In this document: positions 58,474 through 64,000 of the stretch, piece by piece
How the letters are laid out: each line of letters begins with the position of its first letter
Position numbering within the stretch: the first letter of the stretch is position 1
From: Streptomyces sp. R44
GTDB taxonomy: Bacteria; Actinomycetota; Actinomycetes; Streptomycetales; Streptomycetaceae
DNA: 64,000 nucleotides
NCBI RefSeq assembly: GCF_041053105.1
Contig: NZ_CP163444.1
Location: 5,642,001 to 5,706,000 of the forward strand
Direction of reading: 5' to 3'
Made by a program: the position numbers and the translations under genes
The notes under the pieces: model-generated
The model's database searches: none
Seen by the model: only the letters and a program-made list of their open reading frames with translations
Told to the model about the DNA's origin: nothing

Positions 58474-59339
58474 GCGCCGCCACCACCCAGCCCCCGCAGA
58501 AGCTGCGCACCCGGAAGCCGCTCACGGTCGCCGCGGTCGCCAAGAACCTCGGCGCCCTCGTGCTCGCCGTCGTCTTCATCTTCCCGGTCTACTGGATGTT
58601 CTCGTCCTCGCTGAAGCCGCAGCACGAGATCATGACGAAGGACCCGGTCTTCGTCTTCACGCCGACCTTCGAGAACTACGGCACCGCGACCGGCGTCGAC
58701 CTGTTCTGGACGTACGTCACCAACAGCCTCACGGTCACCATCGGCGCCGTACTCCTCGCCCTGCTCGTCGCCCTGGCCGCGAGCTTCGCGATCGCCCGCC
58801 TCAGGTTCAAGGGCCGCAAGGGCATCGTCCTCATCGTGATGATGGCGCAGATGGCCCCCTGGGAGGTCATGGTCATCGCGATGTACATGATCTCCCGTGA
58901 GAACGACCTGCTGAACAGCATCCCGATGCTCACGCTGATCTACTTCGTCATGGTCCTCCCCTTCACGATCTGGACCCTGCGCGGCTTCATCGCCGCCGTC
59001 CCGGTCGAGCTGGAGGAGGCCGCGCAGATCGACGGCTGCACCCGCGGCCAGGCCTTCCGCAAGGTGATCTTCCCGCTGCTCGCCCCGGGCCTGATGTCGA
59101 CCTCGCTCTTCGGCTTCATCACCGCCTGGAACGAGTTCGCCATGATCCTGATGCTGAACAAGGAGAAGGAGTCGCAGACCCTGACGCTCTGGCTGACCCA
59201 GTTCCAGACCGCGTTCGGCAGCGACTGGGGCGCCACGATGGCCGCCTCCACGCTCTTCGCCCTCCCCGTGCTCGTCGTCTTCCTCTTCCTCCAGCGCAAG
59301 GCCGTCGGCGGCATGACCGCCGGCGCGGTGAAGGGATAA
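58470..59339 (+). CDS. dasC: ABC transporter permease DasC
   Basis: 289 residues from GTG 58470, preceded by GGAGGAGG. Six membrane helices; EAA motif LEEAAQIDGCTRGQAFRKVIFP near residue 190. The second permease of the DasABC system. Confidence 0.95.
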   Translation: MSAATTQPPQKLRTRKPLTVAAVAKNLGALVLAVVFIFPVYWMFSSSLKPQHEIMTKDPVFVFTPTFENYGTATGVDLFWTYVTNSLTVTIGAVLLALLVALAASFAIARLRFKGRKGIVLIVMMAQMAPWEVMVIAMYMISRENDLLNSIPMLTLIYFVMVLPFTIWTLRGFIAAVPVELEEAAQIDGCTRGQAFRKVIFPLLAPGLMSTSLFGFITAWNEFAMILMLNKEKESQTLTLWLTQFQTAFGSDWGATMAASTLFALPVLVVFLFLQRKAVGGMTAGAVKG

Positions 59340-59348
59340 CGGACCCCC

Positions 59349-60872
59349 ATGACCACACTCGTACACGGCTCGGACACCCTGACCCGTGACGCGCTCACGG
59401 TCCTCCAGCCCGGCTTCGTCGGCACCACCGCCCCCGACTGGCTGCTCCGCCGCATCGGCGAAGGCCTGTCCTCGGTCGGCCTCTTCGGCCGGAACATCGT
59501 CGACCCCCAGCAGCTCGCCGCGCTCACCGCACAGCTGCGCGCCGAGCGGGACGACGTCCTCGTCGCCATCGACGAGGAGGGCGGGGACGTCACCCGCCTC
59601 GAGGTCAAGCAGGGCTCGTCCTTCCCCGGCAACTACGCGCTCGGCAGCGTCGACGACGTCGAGCTCACCCGGGCCGTCGCCCGCGAGCTCGGCCGCCGGC
59701 TCGTGCAGTGCGGCGTCGACCTGAACTGGGCGCCCTCGGCGGACGTCAACTCCAACGCCGAGAACCCGGTCATCGGCGTCCGCTCCTTCGGACCGGACCC
59801 GGACCTGGTCGCCCGGCACACCGTGGCGTACGTCGACGGCCTCCAGGGCGTCGGGGTCGCGGCCTGCACGAAGCACTTCCCCGGACACGGCGACACCAAC
59901 GTGGATTCCCACGACGCGCTGCCCCGGATCGATGTGGACCTCGCCACACTGCACGCCCGTGAGCTGGTACCTTTCCGCGCGGCCGTCGCCGCGGGTACCA
60001 AAGCCGTCATGAGCGCGCATATCCTGCTCTCCGCGCTCGACCCCCACCGTCCGGCCACCCTGAGCCCGCAGATCCTCACCGGTCTGCTGCGCCAGGAGCT
60101 GGGCTTCGAGGGGCTGATCGTCACCGACGGCATGGAGATGCAGGCCGTCGCGGCGACGTACGGCATCGAGCGTGGATCCGTCCTCGCGATCGCCGCGGGC
60201 GCCGACGCCATCTGCGTCGGCGGCGGGCTGTGCGACGAGGACACCGTGCTGCGGCTGCGCGACGCGCTCGTCAACGCGGTACGGACCGGTGAACTGCCCG
60301 AGGAGCGGCTGGCCGACGCCGCGGCGCGCGTGCGCGCCCTGGCGGCCTGGACCCAGGCGCACCGGGCCAGGGGGGCTGTGGCGGTGCCGGGCGTGGCATC
60401 ACAGGAGGGGACCGCGCCCGGCACCGACATCGGACTGGTGGCGGCCCGCCGCGCCCTGAAGGTGACCCGGGGGGCGCACGCCCACACGCCGATGACCAGC
60501 GCTCCCTACGTGGCCGCCTTCACCCCCGTCGCCAACTTCGCGGTCGGCGACGAGACCCCCTGGGGCATCGCGGCCGAGCTGGAGCGGCTGCTCCCCGGCA
60601 CCGAGACCGGCTCGTACGACGAGTCGTCCGTGGCCGACGTCCTGGCCGCCGCGGGGGAGCGGCGGATCGTCGCGGTCGTACGGGACGCCCACCGGCACCC
60701 GTGGATGACCGAGGCCCTGGACGGCCTCCTCGCGGCCCGCCCCGACACCGTCGTGGTCGAGATGGGCCTGAACGAGGCGGAGCCGCGCGGGGCCCTGCAC
60801 ATCGCCACGCACGGCGCGGCCCGGGTCTGCGGCCGCGCGGCCGCGGAGGCCGTGGTCGGCACCGGAGCCTGA
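59349..60872 (+). CDS. dasD: Glycoside hydrolase family 3 beta-N-acetylglucosaminidase DasD
   Basis: 507 residues, 9 nt after dasC. Family-3 motifs: VAIDEEGGDVTRL, the KHFPGHGDT motif (substrate-binding, near residue 178) and VTDGMEMQAVAA (nucleophile Asp near residue 260). No signal peptide, so it is cytoplasmic and cleaves imported chitobiose to GlcNAc. A C-terminal domain of about 150 residues follows. Confidence 0.93.
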   Translation: MTTLVHGSDTLTRDALTVLQPGFVGTTAPDWLLRRIGEGLSSVGLFGRNIVDPQQLAALTAQLRAERDDVLVAIDEEGGDVTRLEVKQGSSFPGNYALGSVDDVELTRAVARELGRRLVQCGVDLNWAPSADVNSNAENPVIGVRSFGPDPDLVARHTVAYVDGLQGVGVAACTKHFPGHGDTNVDSHDALPRIDVDLATLHARELVPFRAAVAAGTKAVMSAHILLSALDPHRPATLSPQILTGLLRQELGFEGLIVTDGMEMQAVAATYGIERGSVLAIAAGADAICVGGGLCDEDTVLRLRDALVNAVRTGELPEERLADAAARVRALAAWTQAHRARGAVAVPGVASQEGTAPGTDIGLVAARRALKVTRGAHAHTPMTSAPYVAAFTPVANFAVGDETPWGIAAELERLLPGTETGSYDESSVADVLAAAGERRIVAVVRDAHRHPWMTEALDGLLAARPDTVVVEMGLNEAEPRGALHIATHGAARVCGRAAAEAVVGTGA

Positions 60873-60889
60873 CTCCCCGGACGGACGGG

Positions 60890-60926
60890 AAGGGGCCCGG
60901 CACCTGGTCCAGGTGCCGGGCCCCTT
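60890..60926. terminator. Bidirectional terminator between dasD and nagB
   Basis: AAGGGGCCCGGCACCTGG (60890-60907) and its complement (60909-60926), followed by TTG, between convergent genes. Confidence 0.85.
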
Positions 60927-60940
60927 TGCATGGATATGCC

Positions 60941-61726
60941 CTAGATGCCCTGCCAGGACGGCTTGTTCGCGTAGGTGTGGCGGAAGTAGTCGGCGAGCTT
61001 CAGCTTGGAGGCGGCCGCCTCGTCCACGACGACCGTGGCGTGCGGGTGGAGCTGGAGCGCGGAGGCCGGGACGAGCGCCGCCACCGGGCCCTCGACGGTC
61101 TGCGCCACGGCCTCGGCCTTGCCCTCGCCGGTGGCGAGGAGCACCAGGTGGCGGGCCTCCAGGATGGTGCCGATGCCCTGGGTGATGACGTGGTGCGGGA
61201 CCTGCTCGATGTCGTCGTCGAAGAAGCGGGCGTTGTCCACGCGGGTCTGCTCGGTGAGCGTCTTGATCCGGGTGCGGGAGGCGAGCGAGGAGCACGGCTC
61301 GTTGAAGCCGATGTGCCCGTCGGTGCCGATGCCGAGGATCTGCAGGTCCACGCCACCGGCCTCGGCCAGCGCCCTGTCGTACGCCTCGCAGGCCGCCAGG
61401 ACGTCCGCGGCGGAGCCGTCCGGACCCATGAAGGCCTCGGGGGAGAGCCCGAGCGGCTCGACGACCTGACGCAGGACGGTGGAGCGGTACGACTCCGGGT
61501 GCCCCGCGGGCAGGCCCACGTACTCGTCCAGCTGGGCGATCCGCGCCCGGGAGGCGTCCACGGCGCCGGCGGACACCTGGGCGACGAGGGCGTCGTAGAT
61601 CGGGATCGGGGTCGAGCCCGTGGCCACGCCGAGCAGCGCGTCGGGCTTGCGGCGCAGGAGGTCGGCGATGCCGTCCGCGATGAGCTCGCCGCCGGCCTTG
61701 GCGTCCTTGACGATGACAACTTCCAC
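60941..61726 (-). CDS. nagB: Glucosamine-6-phosphate deaminase
   Basis: 261 residues from GTG 61726. Motifs: LLGVATGSTPIPIYDAL, QLDEYVGLPAGHPESY (catalytic Asp), GIGTDGHIGFNEPCSSL and TQGIGTILEARHLVLLATG. It converts GlcN-6-P to fructose-6-P and ammonia, feeding imported GlcNAc into glycolysis and lowering the DasR effector. A dre-like site lies 41 bp upstream. Confidence 0.95.
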   Translation of the reverse strand: MEVVIVKDAKAGGELIADGIADLLRRKPDALLGVATGSTPIPIYDALVAQVSAGAVDASRARIAQLDEYVGLPAGHPESYRSTVLRQVVEPLGLSPEAFMGPDGSAADVLAACEAYDRALAEAGGVDLQILGIGTDGHIGFNEPCSSLASRTRIKTLTEQTRVDNARFFDDDIEQVPHHVITQGIGTILEARHLVLLATGEGKAEAVAQTVEGPVAALVPASALQLHPHATVVVDEAAASKLKLADYFRHTYANKPSWQGI

Positions 61727-61766
61727 GCTGTGCCTGCCGATCTGGTGAGGGGCTGGAGAAGGACCA

Positions 61767-61782
61767 TGTGGTATAGACCAAT
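61767..61782. promoter_or_regulatory. dre site upstream of nagB
   Basis: TGTGGTATAGACCAAT, matching the DasR consensus in GGT-TAGACCA with one core change, 41-56 bp upstream of the nagB start. Confidence 0.75.
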
Positions 61783-61918
61783 CGAAGTCCAAATCTAGCA
61801 GAGGAGAGGCCTTCTCCTCATGCCGTTCCGCCCCGCGGACGGCGCCCCTTTCATCCTCGGCCGCCCCTGTCCCCCCAGCCACTCGAAGCCCGCCCGCCCG
61901 GGGTCGGCGCGCCCCGCG

Positions 61919-62683
61919 TCAGGCCAGCGAGCCTCCCGTCGCGTCGATCCAGTCGCCCGTCACCCAGCGCGCCTCGTCCGAGGCCAGGAAGGCCACCACG
62001 TCCGCTATGTCCGCGGGCGTCCCCACCGCGCCCAGCGCCGACATCGCCGCCGCCCCGGCCCAGGCCTCCTCGTTCCCCCGCAGCCACCCGGCGTTGATGT
62101 CCGTGTCCACGATCCCCGGCGCCACCGCGTTGACCGTGATCCCGCGCGGCCCGAGCACCTTCGACAGATAGCGCGTGAAGACATCGAGCGCGCCCTTCGA
62201 CATCGCGTACGCCATGAGGTCCGGCATGACCGCCGCCCTGCTCAGTCCGCTCGACACGTTGATGATCCGGCCACCGTCCCGCAGTCGCTCCGCGCCCAGC
62301 CGCGCCAGGAAGAACGGTGCCTTCGAGTTGACCGCGAAGATCCGGTCGTACTCCTCTTCGCCGATCGTCGCGAAGGGCTGCGACGCCCCGATCCCGGCGT
62401 TGTTCACCAGGATGTCCAGGCCGTCCGCGTGGGCGTCGAAGGCCCGCCACAGCGCCTCCGCGTCACCCGGGACCCCCAGCTCCTGACCCACCGCGAAAGC
62501 GGAGCCGCCGGCCGCCTCGATCGCGGCGACGGTCTCCTTCGCCGCCTCCTCGTTCGTCCCGTAGTGCACCCCGACCCGGGCGCCCTCACGGCCGAGCCGC
62601 TCGGCGATCCCCCGTCCGATGCCCCGGCTGCCGCCCGTGACCAGCGCCGTCTTCCCGGTCAGCCTTCCGTCGAGCACGCCCAT
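61919..62683 (-). CDS. Short-chain dehydrogenase/reductase
   Basis: 254 residues from ATG 62683. Classical SDR motifs: TGGSRGIGRGIAERLG (cofactor), NNAGIG, and the catalytic Ser-Tyr-Lys as ISS-type NVSSGLSRAAVMPDLMAYAMSKGAL (YAMSK). The Arg after the first Gly suggests NADP preference. Divergent from a TetR gene with a palindromic operator between, so it is probably the TetR target. Substrate unknown. Confidence 0.9.
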   Translation of the reverse strand: MGVLDGRLTGKTALVTGGSRGIGRGIAERLGREGARVGVHYGTNEEAAKETVAAIEAAGGSAFAVGQELGVPGDAEALWRAFDAHADGLDILVNNAGIGASQPFATIGEEEYDRIFAVNSKAPFFLARLGAERLRDGGRIINVSSGLSRAAVMPDLMAYAMSKGALDVFTRYLSKVLGPRGITVNAVAPGIVDTDINAGWLRGNEEAWAGAAAMSALGAVGTPADIADVVAFLASDEARWVTGDWIDATGGSLA

Positions 62684-62708
62684 GGCGACGCCCCCCTCTT
62701 TCTGTAGT

Positions 62709-62726
62709 GGTCGTTACGTAAAGACC
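62709..62726. promoter_or_regulatory. Palindromic operator between the SDR and TetR genes
   Basis: GGTCGTTACGTAAAGACC, an 18-bp palindrome with one mismatched pair, in the middle of the 83-bp divergent region. The likely binding site of the adjacent TetR-type repressor, controlling both genes. Confidence 0.75.
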
Positions 62727-62766
62727 GTACCCCACGATCCGTAGCGAGCGCTATAGAATTCACTCC

Positions 62767-63363
62767 ATGGTGACGAGACAGCGCGGCCGCCCCCGCTCCT
62801 TCGACCGGCTCACGGCCCTGGAGCAGGCGACGATGGCGTTCTGGGAGCACGGCTACGAGACGACCTCCGTCTCCGACCTCACCCGCGTCATGGGCATCAG
62901 CGCGCCCAGCCTCTACGCGGCCTTCGGCGACAAGAAGACGCTGTTCGAGGAGGTCGTCGAGGCGTACGCGCACAGCTACGGGGCCTACGGCGGCCGCGCC
63001 TTCGCCGAGGAGCCGACCGCCCGCGCCGCCATGGAGCGCATGCTCCGCGAGGCCGCCGTGGTCTTCACCGAGCCGGGACACCCGCACGGCTGCCTGATGA
63101 TCACCGCCGCGGTGAACTGCTCGACCCCCGAGGTGGAGCAGGCCCTGCGGGACCGGCGGAACGCCAATCTGGCCGTGTTCGAGAACCGCATCCGCGAGGG
63201 CGTGGAGGCCGGCGACCTGCCGCCGGACGCCGACCCGCGCGCCCTGGCCCGGCTGACCGGCGCCGTCCTCCAGGGCATGTCCCTCCAGGCCCGCGACGGC
63301 GCGACGGCCGAGGAACTGACCGCGGTGGCGGAGGCGGCGATGCGGGCCTGGCCGGAGGCCTGA
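62767..63363 (+). CDS. TetR-family transcriptional regulator
   Basis: 198 residues from ATG 62767. [67 protein letters not shown]. The ligand domain contains [12 protein letters not shown], typical of the YcnC/AcrR-like subgroup with Cys. TAGAAT (62754-62759) ends 7 nt before the ATG and no ribosome-binding site is present, pointing to a leaderless transcript. Divergent from the SDR. Confidence 0.9.
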   Translation: MVTRQRGRPRSFDRLTALEQATMAFWEHGYETTSVSDLTRVMGISAPSLYAAFGDKKTLFEEVVEAYAHSYGAYGGRAFAEEPTARAAMERMLREAAVVFTEPGHPHGCLMITAAVNCSTPEVEQALRDRRNANLAVFENRIREGVEAGDLPPDADPRALARLTGAVLQGMSLQARDGATAEELTAVAEAAMRAWPEA

Positions 63364-63754
63364 AGGCGTCCGCGCGGACGGGCGGCGGTCGTCGACTGAG
63401 CGGCAGGCGGTCAGTCGGGGCCGAGGGGGGGCGAAGGGCCCGGAGAAACCCGCGGGCCGCGGCGCCCGGCGGGACCCTCAGCCCGCCCGGCACCGCAGCC
63501 CGGAGTTGCCCGGCCGGGGGTGTGCGGTCCCACGGCCGTGTGGGAGGTCTCGGCGCAGTCAGGGCAGAGAGCGCCGGGTACCTCGTTCCATCCTCCTGTG
63601 CGGGGAGGATGGAGGTTCTATGGCATTCATTGTGGACTAGACCATTCTTGTCTGTCCATCCACAGGAACGCGGTCCTTCCCGGCCCATCCTCCAACACGG
63701 AGCCCCGGAGATCCAGGTTCACCGCCCCTGTAATTCCGCAGGTACGCTCGCACC
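63364..63754. other. 390-bp intergenic region before the sensor kinase, with a dre-like site
   Basis: No credible gene. It is GC-rich and lacks strong hairpins. It contains the dre-like site at 63631-63646 and the sensor-kinase promoter (-10 TACGCT at 63743-63748). Confidence 0.6.
63631..63646. promoter_or_regulatory. dre-like site upstream of the sensor-kinase gene
   Basis: TGTGGACTAGACCATT matches the DasR consensus ACTGGTCTAGACCAGT in TGG-CTAGACCA. It is centred 117 bp before the kinase start. Confidence 0.55.
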
Positions 63755-64000
63755 GTGCCCTCCATGAACGACCTCGTCCGCCAGCACACCGCCCTGAGCG
63801 ACTCCGACCTCGAGTGGCTCCATCTGCTGGTGTCGGAGTGGCAGCTGCTCTCCGACCTCTCCTTCGCCGACCTCGTGCTCTGGGTCCCCACCCTCGACGG
63901 CACGCGGTACGTCTCCGTCGCCCAGATGCGGCCCAACACCGGCCCGACCTCCTACCAGGACGACATGGTCGGCCATCTCGTCCCGCGCGGCCGGCGCCCG
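63755..64000 (+). CDS. N-terminal part of a sensor histidine kinase (H_kinase_N type), 3' truncated
   Basis: 82 codons without a stop to the window edge, from GTG 63755 (ATG 63764 also possible). TACGCT (63743-63748) ends 6 nt before the GTG and no ribosome-binding site is seen, suggesting a leaderless mRNA. The N-terminus (LHLLVSEWQLLSDLSFADLVLWVP; TRYVSVAQMRPNTGPTSYQDDMVG) matches the histidine-kinase N-terminal sensor domain found in actinobacterial PAS-type kinases near wblE. The catalytic part lies outside the window. Confidence 0.75.
   Translation, partial: MPSMNDLVRQHTALSDSDLEWLHLLVSEWQLLSDLSFADLVLWVPTLDGTRYVSVAQMRPNTGPTSYQDDMVGHLVPRGRRP

Overview
The window comes from a high-GC actinomycete chromosome, almost certainly Streptomyces or a close relative. 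The evidence is the extreme third-position GC, frequent GTG starts, WhiB-family and Fur/CatR regulators, the SigR-RsrA thiol-stress pair, a cobalamin-riboswitch class I ribonucleotide reductase operon, and a complete dasR-dasABC-dasD-nagB amino-sugar locus. Most of it reads as conserved core chromosome. No rRNA, CRISPR array, prophage or insertion sequence was seen.

Layout. 0-2 kb: 3' end of a UvrD2-type helicase, then wblC (whiB7 type) behind a roughly 650-nt leader with an upstream ORF and an intrinsic terminator (transcription attenuation). 2-9 kb: an ABC1 kinase-like protein, an orphan ThiF-like enzyme, a YgjP-type metallopeptidase and three consecutive AIM24-domain genes, the first fused to TerD. 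9-18 kb: Nudix hydrolase, DUF2342 protein, an SDR, moaE, a YlbL-type Lon/PDZ protease, PPA1309 and a UPF0182 membrane protein. 17.9-20.4 kb: two identical initiator tRNA genes flank a Sel1/TPR gene. 20.4-28 kb: catR/catA, a CBS protein, hisN, a TetR gene overlapping an SMR exporter gene tail to tail, rsgA, aroA and an M50 protease. 28-35.3 kb: SRAP protein, a hydrolase, sigR-rsrA with a SigR-consensus promoter, two HD-domain membrane proteins (one intact HD-GYP, one degenerate), a TPR protein and def. 35.3-39 kb: nrdA-nrdB behind a B12 riboswitch and a likely pair of NrdR boxes. 39-42.6 kb: an acetyltransferase, a MctP-type permease with its DUF3311 partner, and a LuxR-type regulator.

The most unusual part is 42.6-54.6 kb. 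It is a tightly packed, largely overlapping set of minus-strand genes: two family-2 glycosyltransferases, a UbiA/decaprenyl-phosphate phosphoribosyltransferase-like enzyme, a flippase-like membrane protein, a class-III aminotransferase, a nucleotide-sugar-type epimerase, two membrane-anchored EEP phosphodiesterases, an aldo/keto reductase and an MMPL transporter. Two small proteins lie upstream, one of them apparently secreted. I do not recognise this set as a known pathway. It looks like a polyprenyl- or lipid-linked amino-glycoside assembly and export system.

54.9-61.8 kb is the N-acetylglucosamine/chitobiose control locus: DasR, the DasABC uptake system, the GH3 hexosaminidase DasD and NagB. 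DasR-type dre sites lie before dasA (two) and nagB. Two further dre-like sites lie outside the classic locus, one upstream of the LuxR-type regulator (inside the MMPL gene 3' end) and one upstream of the partial sensor-kinase gene at the right edge. A divergent SDR/TetR pair with a palindromic operator precedes that kinase.
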